Positions 35,868-45,782 of a DNA stretch of 64,000 bases are shown here, piece by piece. The translations under genes and the position numbers were made by a program. Source of the stretch: Larkinella humicola (GTDB lineage Bacteria; Bacteroidota; Bacteroidia; Cytophagales; Spirosomataceae); NCBI RefSeq assembly GCF_008727875.1, contig NZ_VTWS01000004.1, positions 186,001-250,000 on the forward strand, in the 5' to 3' direction. The notes beneath the pieces were generated by a model that worked only from the letters and a program-made list of their open reading frames with translations, made no database searches and was not told where the DNA came from. Positions within the stretch are counted from its first letter, which is position 1. Every line of letters starts with the position of its first letter.

Positions 35868-36437
35868 TCACTCGTTTTTGCGAATGACCATCATGCCTTT
35901 CGTCCAGCGTACCAGCTCAGTAAGCATGGTCTGGGCTGCTCGCTGGCTTGATTCATTGGGCTCAAATTCTTCCTGCTCGTTGATGAACTGATCGAAAAAC
36001 GGAATGTTGACGGCTTCGAACAGGGGAACTACCTTTAGCGCGATCAAGTCTGATTTGAGGTGACTGGCGGCTCGGGTTCCGGCCGAAATGCCACCGTAAC
36101 TGACAATACCGGCGGCTTTGTAGGCCCATTCCTGCACCAGGTATTGCAGGGCATTTTTCAAGGGTGCCGGATAACTGTGGTCGTATTCGGCCGTCACGAA
36201 AATAAAGGCATCAGCTTCGTCGATGTTGGCACTCCATTTTTTCGTGTGTTCGTGAACATACTGCTTCAAACGCGGATGAGCGGGTTCATCCATAAAAGGG
36301 AGCTTAATGTCGGCCAGATCCAGCACTTCGACGGTAAAACCGTCGTGCTGCCGGGCTACTTCCGCGATCCAGGCCGTAACCAGCGGGCCTTTGCGGCTGG
36401 GCCGCACGGTCGAATTGATAATTTTCAGATTGTACAT
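35868..36437 (-). CDS. NADPH-dependent FMN reductase-family protein
   Basis: A 189-residue flavodoxin-fold protein. The phosphate-binding loop is NSTVRPSRKGP at about 6-16. The family motif is TAEYDHSYPAPLKNALQYLV, then GIVSYGGISAGTRAASHL. It probably uses FMN and NAD(P)H to reduce quinones, azo compounds or similar acceptors. ATG 36437 is chosen because the 14 residues encoded upstream are not family-like. Confidence 0.88.
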   Translation of the reverse strand: MYNLKIINSTVRPSRKGPLVTAWIAEVARQHDGFTVEVLDLADIKLPFMDEPAHPRLKQYVHEHTKKWSANIDEADAFIFVTAEYDHSYPAPLKNALQYLVQEWAYKAAGIVSYGGISAGTRAASHLKSDLIALKVVPLFEAVNIPFFDQFINEQEEFEPNESSQRAAQTMLTELVRWTKGMMVIRKNE

Positions 36438-36496
36438 GGTGATTGGTTCAATTGGATTCGCACAGCGTGACTGCTCCACGCGGCTGCTCCGCGCGA

Positions 36497-36934
36497 CTAC
36501 AACTCCCCAATATCCTCATTCCACACCTCCGGTTTCTGAGCGATAAACTGGTTCATCATGTCAACGCATTCCGCCAGATCGAGGTCGATGACTTCCACGC
36601 CGTGTTCTTCCATGAACTCCCGTGCACCGGGAAACGTTCGCGATTCTGCCACAATCACTTTCGGAATCTTGAACTGCACGATGGTTCCGGCACACATATA
36701 ACACGGCATAAGCGTCGAATAAATCACCGTATTGCGGAAGGAACCCACCCGTCCGGCGTTGTTGAGGCAATCCATTTCACCATGCAGAATGGGGTTGTTT
36801 TCCTGCACCCGCTTGTTGTGACCCGAAGCCACCAGCTTGCCGTCTTTCACCAGGGCCGAGCCGATGGGAATGCCGCCTTCCGAAAGGCTCTTGCGGGCCT
36901 GACGGATGGCTTCCTGCATGAATTCGTCGTTCAT
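36497..36934 (-). CDS. Cytosine-deaminase-like enzyme, fungal (Fcy1) type
   Basis: A 145-residue zinc deaminase. Catalytic HGE at 51-53 and PCYMC with Cys78 and Cys81. Unlike TadA, the whole chain follows the yeast cytosine deaminase Fcy1: EGGIPIGSALVKDGK, a glycine-rich GHN, and a C-terminal QFIAQKPEVWNEDIGE that closes the Fcy1 active site. It probably deaminates cytosine or a related base. No uracil or cytosine transporter is adjacent. Confidence 0.85.
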   Translation of the reverse strand: MNDEFMQEAIRQARKSLSEGGIPIGSALVKDGKLVASGHNKRVQENNPILHGEMDCLNNAGRVGSFRNTVIYSTLMPCYMCAGTIVQFKIPKVIVAESRTFPGAREFMEEHGVEVIDLDLAECVDMMNQFIAQKPEVWNEDIGEL

Positions 36935-36999
36935 AAAATTCTCAGGGATTTTCCCTGGGTTAGTGATGAAACGCCTGCAGCCTTTGGGGCTTTACAGAT

Positions 37000-39375
37000 T
37001 TAACGCCGTCGGCGGTCTTTACCCGGTTTCTCGGCTTTCGGACGGCTACCCGACGACGAACCGGAACGTCGTTGCGAACGACCTTCGCCTTCCGTGTTTT
37101 CCCGGCGGGTCAGGCGGCTTTTGAGGGGCGTTTTCAAGGATCCTTTGTCATCGACCAGGAACAGATCCAGACTCCGGCGGGCCAGATTGGCTTCTTTCAC
37201 CCGAACCGTTACGGCATCGCCAAACGCGAAGATTTTTTTGTTCCGTTTGCCAATCAGCCGGTAATTGTCCTTGTCGAAATCGTAGAAATCATCGCCCAGA
37301 TCGGTCATGCGCACCAGCCCTTCCGCGCTGGTTTCGGTGATTTCGACAAACAGACCAAAATCCGTTACGCCCGTAATGATCCCTTTGAACTCCTGGTCGC
37401 GGTCCATGCGGTTCATGAACTCGACCTGCTTGTATTTGATAGAAGCCCGTTCGGCTTCGACGGCCACGCGTTCGCGGTCGGACGAATGCTTGCAGCGCGC
37501 TTCATATTCTTCCTTATCGACCGATTTACCGCCGTCGAGGTAGTGCTGCAACAGCCGGTGGGCCATCATGTCAGGGTAGCGACGGATGGGCGACGTAAAG
37601 TGCGAATACCGCCGAAACGAGAGACCAAAATGGCCAATGTCTTCCGTGCTGTACCGGGCTTTCGCCATCGTCCGAATGGCGAGCTGCTGCAACGCATTCT
37701 GCTCGGGTTGTCCTTCCAGGCTCTCCATCATCGTGTTGAACGACTTGGACAGCTCTTTTTCGCTATCGATCTGGAGTTTATACCCAAACCGCCCGGCAAA
37801 CGTGGCAAACGTCTTCAGCTTCTCGAAATCAGGCGAATCGTGGACCCGGTAAATCATCACATTTGGGTGCTCTCCGCGCGACAAACCGTGGATAAATTCG
37901 GCGACCCGCTTGTTCGCCAGCAGCATGAACTCTTCGATCAGCTTATGGGCGTCTTTCCGTACTTTCGGATAAACCGACAGCGGAACCCCATTTTCGTCCA
38001 GCTTAAACTTGACCTCAACGGTTTCGAAGTTGATGGCACCGTGCCGAAACCGGTCGTCGCGAAACTTGAAGGCGAGGTCGTTCAACAGCCGCAGTTCTTC
38101 CAGGTAATCCCCGTGACCGCGATCGACAATGTCCTGCGCTTCTTCGTAGGCAAACCGGCGGTCGGAGTGAATCACCGTCCGCCCAAACCATTCTTTTTTG
38201 ATTTTGGCGTCGGGCGTCAGTTCAAATACCGCCGAAAACGTCAGTTTATCTTCATTCGGCCGCAACGAACACAGGTTATTCGACAGTTTTTCGGGCAACA
38301 TCGGCACTACGCGATCTACCAGATACACCGACGTTCCGCGTTTGAAGGCTTCATCTTCTAAAGCCGTACCCGGCTGAATGTAGTGGGTGACGTCTGCAAT
38401 GTGAACCCCGATTTCGTAATTGCCATTGTCCAGCATCTGAATCGACAGCGCGTCGTCAAAATCCTTAGCGTCGTCAGGGTCAATCGTAAACGTCGTAATG
38501 CCGCGCATGTCGCGCCGTTTGGTGATTTCTTTCTTCGGAATTTTCTCCGAAATCCCATTCGATTCTTTTTCTACCGCATCCGGAAAGTCCACGGGCAGGC
38601 CAAATTCGGCCAGAATCGCGTGCATTTCGGTATTGTTTTGCCCGGCGGGTCCCAACACGGAGATGACTTCGCCCTCGGGCCGGTGGCGGCTGTCGGGAAA
38701 ACGCGTGAGCCGAACAATGACTTTGTCGCCATCTTTCGCGTCGCTCAGTTTATCTTTCGGAATATAAACTTCTTCGTAAATTTTCTTGCTGTCGGGAATC
38801 ACCTGCCCGTAGTTCGGCCAGGTCGAAATCCGGCCAACCAACTCGGAACGACCGCGTTCCACAATGCTGACCACTTTCCCTTCGATCCGGCGGCTCCGGG
38901 TTTGCGAACCGCGCGAAAAACCGCCGGAATTGGACGATCCGCTCAGTCGCACCACTTTCACTTTGTCGCCGTCGATGGCTCCATTCAGGTCGTCGGTACT
39001 GACGTAAATATCATTGTCGCGGTCGCCACTGCCGGTGCTGACGAAGGCAAACCGGGGGTTCACGTGGTCGACGGTACCTTCGGTTGTTCGGTCGGTTTCG
39101 TTAAACTGATACGTTCCGTCGGGGTGGCGGGTCAACTGGCCTTCGTCGGCGAGTTCGCCCAGCAAGCCGTGGGCGATAAATTTCGTTTTCCGGTCAACGA
39201 TGTCGAAGTTGTCGAGGACATCGTTTTGGGAAAAAGAATCTTTGCTATTTATTTCAAAAAAAGCCGCAATGTCGTTCTTCATTTCGTCCAGAAATGAGTC
39301 GGCCGACGGAACCGGGCGGTTCTGCGGGCTTCTGCGGCTTTGTTGTTCTCGTGGTTTACTTCGGTTATTTCTCAT
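37000..39375 (-). CDS. rnr: Ribonuclease R (RNB-family 3'-5' exoribonuclease)
   Basis: A 791-residue enzyme that degrades structured RNA. Order: N-terminal helical region, cold-shock-like domains, RNB catalytic domain with DPDDAKDFDDALS holding the magnesium aspartates, LVDRVVPMLPEKLSNNLCSL, and a C-terminal S1 domain (FKGIITGVTDFGLFVEITET). It ends in a basic, Ser/Arg-rich tail of about 50 residues likely to bind RNA. Preceded by an imperfect inverted repeat. Confidence 0.95.
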   Translation of the reverse strand: MRNNRSKPREQQSRRSPQNRPVPSADSFLDEMKNDIAAFFEINSKDSFSQNDVLDNFDIVDRKTKFIAHGLLGELADEGQLTRHPDGTYQFNETDRTTEGTVDHVNPRFAFVSTGSGDRDNDIYVSTDDLNGAIDGDKVKVVRLSGSSNSGGFSRGSQTRSRRIEGKVVSIVERGRSELVGRISTWPNYGQVIPDSKKIYEEVYIPKDKLSDAKDGDKVIVRLTRFPDSRHRPEGEVISVLGPAGQNNTEMHAILAEFGLPVDFPDAVEKESNGISEKIPKKEITKRRDMRGITTFTIDPDDAKDFDDALSIQMLDNGNYEIGVHIADVTHYIQPGTALEDEAFKRGTSVYLVDRVVPMLPEKLSNNLCSLRPNEDKLTFSAVFELTPDAKIKKEWFGRTVIHSDRRFAYEEAQDIVDRGHGDYLEELRLLNDLAFKFRDDRFRHGAINFETVEVKFKLDENGVPLSVYPKVRKDAHKLIEEFMLLANKRVAEFIHGLSRGEHPNVMIYRVHDSPDFEKLKTFATFAGRFGYKLQIDSEKELSKSFNTMMESLEGQPEQNALQQLAIRTMAKARYSTEDIGHFGLSFRRYSHFTSPIRRYPDMMAHRLLQHYLDGGKSVDKEEYEARCKHSSDRERVAVEAERASIKYKQVEFMNRMDRDQEFKGIITGVTDFGLFVEITETSAEGLVRMTDLGDDFYDFDKDNYRLIGKRNKKIFAFGDAVTVRVKEANLARRSLDLFLVDDKGSLKTPLKSRLTRRENTEGEGRSQRRSGSSSGSRPKAEKPGKDRRRR

Positions 39376-39414
39376 GTTTTTCGTTTAAAAGACGTTGGCG
39401 GTAAAGGAGTTGTT

Positions 39415-39493
39415 ACACAGAGTTGATCAGAGAAAATCAGGGGTTATCAAAGTTTCTCTGCTTAACTCTGATTTTCTCTGCTTAACTCTGTGT
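39415..39493. repeat. Inverted plus direct repeat between the exonuclease and rnr genes
   Basis: Arms ACACAGAGTT...AGAAAATCAG at 39415-39440 and complement at 39468-39493 (24 of 26 pairs). Inside, TTTCTCTGCTTAACTCTG occurs twice in direct orientation (39453-39470, 39473-39490) at a 20-base period. Confidence 0.8.
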
Positions 39494-39501
39494 TATAGCC
39501 C

Positions 39502-40233
39502 TTACTCCAAGCGCGTGATGTGTTGGTCTTTCACCAACGGGGCGCCCAGTAAGCGCAGATACACCTGCACCAGCGTCACAATGGACGAACGGGCGTATTC
39601 GCGCACTTTGGCCATTCCCTGCTTCTGGTAATAGACTAAACTGGTTTGGTCGCCGGTCAGTTCGAGCGGTTTAATGGGCAGGTTCAGAACGGCTGCCAGC
39701 AGATCGAGCGGGACGAAGTGGCGACTATCGCCAAACCGCCACATTTCCAGCACATCCTGGTGCGGAATGTCCCACGGTTTTCGCCCCGACAGCCGGAGCG
39801 TGGCCGGTAGTTGATGCTGATGAACCAGCATCCGGCGGCACAGGTACGGATAATCAAATTCCTTGCCATTATGGGCGCAGAGAACCAATTCGCTGGGCGG
39901 GTATTTTTCGATGATGTTGATAAACTCGCCGAGCAGGGCCTCTTCGTCATCGTTGGCCAGCGTTTTCACTTTCAGGAATACGTTCTCTTCCTCGTCCCAG
40001 TATAAACCGCCGATGCCGATGCAGACGATTTTGCCGTATTCGGCGTAATACGAAGCCCGGTTGTCGTACCATTTCGCGACCGACCAGTGTTCTTCGTTCT
40101 GGAAATAGCTGATTTTCTGGCTCCACTGCTGCCGGATTCGCTCGTCCAGTTCATCGTAGGAAGGCGCTCCGGCAACGGTTTTAATGTCGATAAACAACAG
40201 GTTTTTAAGGCGTTTTTTCCAGGATACGGGCAT
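39502..40233 (-). CDS. PolB-like 3'-5' exonuclease with altered motif I
   Basis: A 243-residue DnaQ-like exonuclease of the predicted PolB-type group. Motif II is LVLCAHNGKEFDYPYLCRRM and the motif III region contains GMAKVREYARSSI. Motif I should read DxE, but here it is FIDIKTV: the second acidic residue is Lys18 (codon AAA at 40182-40180). That could reduce or abolish metal binding. All other motifs look intact and there is no frameshift. It lies between rnr and the gene upstream of lipB. Confidence 0.8.
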   Translation of the reverse strand: MPVSWKKRLKNLLFIDIKTVAGAPSYDELDERIRQQWSQKISYFQNEEHWSVAKWYDNRASYYAEYGKIVCIGIGGLYWDEEENVFLKVKTLANDDEEALLGEFINIIEKYPPSELVLCAHNGKEFDYPYLCRRMLVHQHQLPATLRLSGRKPWDIPHQDVLEMWRFGDSRHFVPLDLLAAVLNLPIKPLELTGDQTSLVYYQKQGMAKVREYARSSIVTLVQVYLRLLGAPLVKDQHITRLE

Positions 40234-40268
40234 GGCAATGGAATAGCAAAAAAGCGGAATGACCAGGT

Positions 40269-40682
40269 TCAGGCGTGCAGGATTCCTTCCAGCCCCAATT
40301 CACTGATCAAGATCAGGTTCTGTTCGGTAATGCTGTCCGGCACGAAGATAAACTTTTTGTCAAAAATCTGGTCGCCAATGTAATAGCTAACCCAATATTG
40401 GTTGTTCAGGTGAAACACATCCGGCATGATGGTTTCGACGGCAACGTACTCATTCGGCTGAAGTTCAGCAAAATAATGCCGCAATGTCGACGTCGTTTGC
40501 TGCTCTTTTTGGGTTTCATCCAGAAAACCGTATCCTTTCGACGTCACAAAAACGTTCCGGATCATCGCGTCATTCTGATTGATCAAATACACCTGCCAGT
40601 CATACTGATCCAGTTCCGTCGGTTTCCGGGCAATGACGACTTGTACTCCTTCAACGGGTAAAAACGAAATATCTCTCTTCAT
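40269..40682 (-). CDS. Conserved-looking protein of unknown function
   Basis: A 137-residue soluble protein, beta-rich (VQVVIARKPTELDQYDWQVY, NQYWVSYYIGDQIFDKKFIF), with no signal or membrane segment. It starts one base after the lipB stop on the same strand and is followed 35 bases later by the exonuclease gene, so all three may be co-transcribed. I do not recognise the family. Confidence 0.7.
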   Translation of the reverse strand: MKRDISFLPVEGVQVVIARKPTELDQYDWQVYLINQNDAMIRNVFVTSKGYGFLDETQKEQQTTSTLRHYFAELQPNEYVAVETIMPDVFHLNNQYWVSYYIGDQIFDKKFIFVPDSITEQNLILISELGLEGILHA

Positions 40683-40683
40683 T

Positions 40684-41418
40684 CTAACGAATTAACTCCA
40701 TTTCAAATAAATCCGCCAGATGTTGGCTGACGTGTTCCATCACGTCCGAAACCGGAACCTCCCGGCCCAGTTCAGCCTGCATCGACGTAACGGCCTTGTC
40801 GGCAATGCCGCAGGGCACAATATGATTAAAATAACGCAAATCCGTGTTGACATTCAACGCAAATCCGTGCATCGTTACCCAACGGCTCGCTTTGACGCCC
40901 ATGGCGCAGATTTTCCGGGCGGTTCCATTCCGGCGGTTTTCGTCGGATTCATACCCCAGCCAAACCCCCGTCAACCCGTCGATTCGGCCCGCATTCAGGC
41001 CGTAATCCGCCAGCGTTCGGATGATGGCTTCTTCCAGCAAGCGCATGTAGCGGTGAATGTCCGTAAAGAAATTATCCAGATCCAGAATCGGGTAGCCCAC
41101 CAACTGGCCCGGCCCGTGGTAGGTGATGTCACCTCCCCGGTTTATTTTATGATAGGTGGCCCCGATGCTTTCCAGAAACGCAGCGTTCGCGAGCAGATGA
41201 TCTTCCTTTCCGCTTTTCCCCAGCGTATACACATGGGGGTGCTGGCAGAATAATAGGTAATTGGACGTCAGACGGTGCTGGTCGGCGGGCTGGCTGCGGT
41301 TGGCGATTTTTGCCGCCACAATTTCTGCCAATAACCGCTCCTGGTAATCCCAGCCAATCTGGTAATCGAGGAGGCCCAGATCCTGAATCTGTACCTGTTT
41401 ATTGCAATGACTATTCAT
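40684..41418 (-). CDS. lipB: Octanoyltransferase LipB
   Basis: A 244-residue enzyme that moves octanoyl from acyl carrier protein to lipoyl domains. RGGDITYHGPGQLVGYPI is the substrate motif, the catalytic lysine is in KICAMGVKASRWVTMHGFAL, and the catalytic cysteine in FNHIVPCGIADKAVTS. ATG 41418 gives the usual length; upstream in-frame starts would overlap the yraN gene region. Divergent from yraN. Confidence 0.95.
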   Translation of the reverse strand: MNSHCNKQVQIQDLGLLDYQIGWDYQERLLAEIVAAKIANRSQPADQHRLTSNYLLFCQHPHVYTLGKSGKEDHLLANAAFLESIGATYHKINRGGDITYHGPGQLVGYPILDLDNFFTDIHRYMRLLEEAIIRTLADYGLNAGRIDGLTGVWLGYESDENRRNGTARKICAMGVKASRWVTMHGFALNVNTDLRYFNHIVPCGIADKAVTSMQAELGREVPVSDVMEHVSQHLADLFEMELIR

Positions 41419-41512
41419 TTTTTGCGTAATCAATACAGAAAAAACACCAAAGCGGGTCGGTTTCGTTCGTATCCATTCAATCGGTTTTCCGTCTAAGTAG
41501 TAAAAACGATCG

Positions 41513-41866
41513 ATGGCACAGCACAATGACACAGGCAAACAGGGCGAAGAGGAAGCCGTTCGCTACCTCCAACAGAACGGTTACGAGATTCTGGAACGCA
41601 ATTACCGCCACCAACACGCCGAGATCGACCTGATCGCCCAGAAAGGCAAGATGGTCATTTTTGTGGAAGTAAAAACGCGGACCAGCACCCGTTTCGGCTA
41701 CCCGGAAGAGTTTGTGAACTCCGCCAAAGCGCGGCTGGTCATGAAAGCAGCCGAGCATTATATTTTCGCGAAAGACTGGCAACACGACGTCCGTTTCGAC
41801 ATTGTTGCCGTGACGATGACGCCGGAAGAGGTGAATGTGAAACACATTGAAGATGCCTTTTACTAA
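41513..41866 (+). CDS. yraN: YraN/UPF0102 family nuclease-fold protein
   Basis: A 117-residue protein with the restriction-endonuclease-like core: GKQGEEEAVRYLQQNGYEIL, YRHQHAEIDLIAQKGKMVIF, VEVKTRTS. The E...D...ExK residues are intact. The family is widespread and may act on branched DNA, but the role is not settled. The S41 peptidase gene starts 67 bases downstream. Confidence 0.92.
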   Translation: MAQHNDTGKQGEEEAVRYLQQNGYEILERNYRHQHAEIDLIAQKGKMVIFVEVKTRTSTRFGYPEEFVNSAKARLVMKAAEHYIFAKDWQHDVRFDIVAVTMTPEEVNVKHIEDAFY

Positions 41867-41933
41867 TTTTGTTTCCCATAAAAAAAAAGGTAGTTTCGGG
41901 AACCGAATTTACTGATTTAGTCAGAAAACGAGT

Positions 41934-43460
41934 ATGCGGTTCCTTGCGTTGCTGCTGGCACTCACCATCAGCACAGCTTATGGGTTTCCGGGTCATCCGA
42001 AAAAAGCGACGTATCGCCCCCGGATGTATACGGTCGAGCAGTTGCGGAGCGACTTTGCGGTACTGCGGAAGATGCTGGAAGAGCGCCATCCGAGCATGTA
42101 CCGGTATGCCCCGCGCGAGGAGATGAACCAAAAGTTCGACGCCGTGGCCCGGCAACTCTACCGCCCGATGTCTGAAGTGGAGTTTCGCGAGTTGCTACGC
42201 CCGCTGATTGTCCAGATTCGGTGTGGCCACACGGATGTACAGGAATCGCTCTCTTCCAGCCGGAAAGGGCAAAAACCACAGCCCGAATGGTTACCCTTCG
42301 ATATCATTCTGCAAAATGACCGGATGTTCATTGGCCGAAACCGGAGCACGGATTCTTCGCTGGTTTGCGGTACGGAAGTGCTCAAAATGGGGGGGCATCC
42401 GGTCAAAGAAATTATTCAGGCCGCCCGGGACCGCTGGCCATCAGACGGTTATAACCAGACTTTCAAGAATTATTTTCTGGAATTATACCATTTGGAAGAA
42501 ACCTATTGGCGACATTTTGACGGCCATTCGCCCTGGACGCTGACCGTACGGGACACCACGAGTTCTGAACGCATCACCACCGTTCGTCGCCGTCCGGTCA
42601 GTACGGGGGATATTCCGACGACGCCAGCCCCGGCGACCGTCAAGCGAAGCCGGAAAAACCGGTCTAAAACGGAAGCTTCTTTTTTCGATGAGGATGCCAA
42701 ATTGCAACTCATGCGCTCGCTGCATTTTCTGAACGGTGATTCGACGGCGGCTATGCTGATCATCAACGGTTTTGGCTACGATCACTACGGATCCTATCAC
42801 CGGGAGGTGTTTGAAACGCTGGAAAAACTGAAAGTGCAGGATCTGGTCATTGATTTGCGCCAGAATACCGGCGGAAACGCCGAAATCGGCTCGGATCTGA
42901 TGTCGTACCTGATGAAGTCGGATTTCCGGCAGGTCGACCGGGCCGAATGCCGCGTCCGTCGGCCTAATTCCTGTTCGTATTTCGACCGGAAAGAAAAGCG
43001 GCTGTTGCGGCAGAATTTCCGTTACATGAAATCGGACGGTGGCCGCTACCAGTTTGGTAAATCCAATGTTGGCTGGAACAAACCGGCTTCCGATCATCGG
43101 TTTAGCGGAAAAGTATATATTCTCACCAGTGGCCGAACCTTCTCGGCAGCTTCCATTTTTACCGCCAGCCTGAAAGCCCAGCGGCCCGTTACCATCATCG
43201 GGCAGGAAACCGGTGGGGGCGAAGCGGGTTGCAATGGCGGCATTATTCAAACCCTGACCTTGCCCGAAACCCGGCTCCGGGTGCGGTTTCCGGTTTTCTG
43301 GATTGCCACCGCCAGCCGAAATCCCGACCAGGGGCGCGGTGTGATGCCCGACTACCCCATTGACTACACCGTTACGGACCGGATCAAGCAGCGCGACCGG
43401 GATTTGGAAAAAGCACTGGAACTAATTCAGGATGGAAAACGGAAAATGACGGCGCGGTAA
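41934..43460 (+). CDS. S41-family C-terminal-processing-type peptidase, exported
   Basis: A 508-residue serine protease-like protein with signal peptide MRFLALLLALTISTAYG. The S41 core contains VIDLRQNTGGNAEIGSDLM, the nucleophile region YILTSGRTFSAASIFTASLK and IGQETGGGEAGCNGG. A basic, proline-rich loop near 225-245 (TPAPATVKRSRKNRSK) is an unusual insertion. No PDZ domain is evident. It ends at a strong hairpin shared with atpC. Confidence 0.87.
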   Translation: MRFLALLLALTISTAYGFPGHPKKATYRPRMYTVEQLRSDFAVLRKMLEERHPSMYRYAPREEMNQKFDAVARQLYRPMSEVEFRELLRPLIVQIRCGHTDVQESLSSSRKGQKPQPEWLPFDIILQNDRMFIGRNRSTDSSLVCGTEVLKMGGHPVKEIIQAARDRWPSDGYNQTFKNYFLELYHLEETYWRHFDGHSPWTLTVRDTTSSERITTVRRRPVSTGDIPTTPAPATVKRSRKNRSKTEASFFDEDAKLQLMRSLHFLNGDSTAAMLIINGFGYDHYGSYHREVFETLEKLKVQDLVIDLRQNTGGNAEIGSDLMSYLMKSDFRQVDRAECRVRRPNSCSYFDRKEKRLLRQNFRYMKSDGGRYQFGKSNVGWNKPASDHRFSGKVYILTSGRTFSAASIFTASLKAQRPVTIIGQETGGGEAGCNGGIIQTLTLPETRLRVRFPVFWIATASRNPDQGRGVMPDYPIDYTVTDRIKQRDRDLEKALELIQDGKRKMTAR

Positions 43461-43508
43461 GACAGGTCCCAACAACCTTTTCAGGGTTGACTCAGGATAA
43501 TAACCCCG

Positions 43509-43572
43509 GATTATACTACACGAAAAGCGGACCGATCTTTCCAGACCGGTCCGCTTTTCGTGTAGTATAATC
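43509..43572. terminator. Bidirectional terminator hairpin between the S41 peptidase and atpC
   Basis: Perfect 26-base arms (43509-43534 and 43547-43572; CACGAAAAGCGGACCG inside) and a 12-base loop, between convergent genes. A T-containing tail follows on each side. Confidence 0.85.
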
Positions 43573-43581
43573 GATAACCGA

Positions 43582-43830
43582 TTAAGCCGCAATAACCGCT
43601 TCCGCCAGCACCAATACTTTGTTGTGCAGTACTTCCACCACGCCACCATCGACGGTAAACGTCTGGGTGCCGGAGCTGGTAGCCACCGTAACCGGTCCCC
43701 GCGCCAGCGTGCTGACAATGGGGGCGTGGTCGTTCAGAACCTGAAACTGACCCTCGGTACCCGGAAAAGTAACGGCGGTAGCCTCACCGGTAAAGACCTT
43801 CTTATCGGGTGTAATGATTTCGAGATGCAT
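43582..43830 (-). CDS. atpC: ATP synthase F1 epsilon subunit
   Basis: An 82-residue subunit starting MHLEIITPDKKVFTGEATAV with FPGTEGQFQVLNDHAPIVST, the epsilon beta-sandwich. It lacks the C-terminal helical domain, as usual for short Bacteroidota forms. It follows atpD on the same strand by 83 bases, with an imperfect inverted repeat between. Confidence 0.95.
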   Translation of the reverse strand: MHLEIITPDKKVFTGEATAVTFPGTEGQFQVLNDHAPIVSTLARGPVTVATSSGTQTFTVDGGVVEVLHNKVLVLAEAVIAA

Positions 43831-43837
43831 TTTTTTA

Positions 43838-43910
43838 TCGTTTAAGATTTAAGGTTTAAGGTTTAACGCCTAAGTTCTACCTTAAACGTTAGACTTTAAA
43901 CCTTAAACGA
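43838..43910. repeat. Imperfect inverted repeat between atpD and atpC
   Basis: TCGTTTAAGATTTAAGG-type units at 43838-43868 and their complement at 43887-43910, with partial matches in between. It fills the atpD-atpC gap and could tune the ratio of the two products. Confidence 0.6.
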
Positions 43911-43913
43911 CCT

Positions 43914-45782
<1,869 letters not shown>

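Noticed and set aside
37072-38361. 429-codon plus-strand frame opposite rnr
   Set aside because: Shadow of the RNB domain, with no motif of its own.
41864-41871. TAATTTTG upstream of the S41 peptidase gene
   Set aside because: A perfect -7-like box, but the nearest upstream TTG is only 14 bases away, too close for the consensus spacing.
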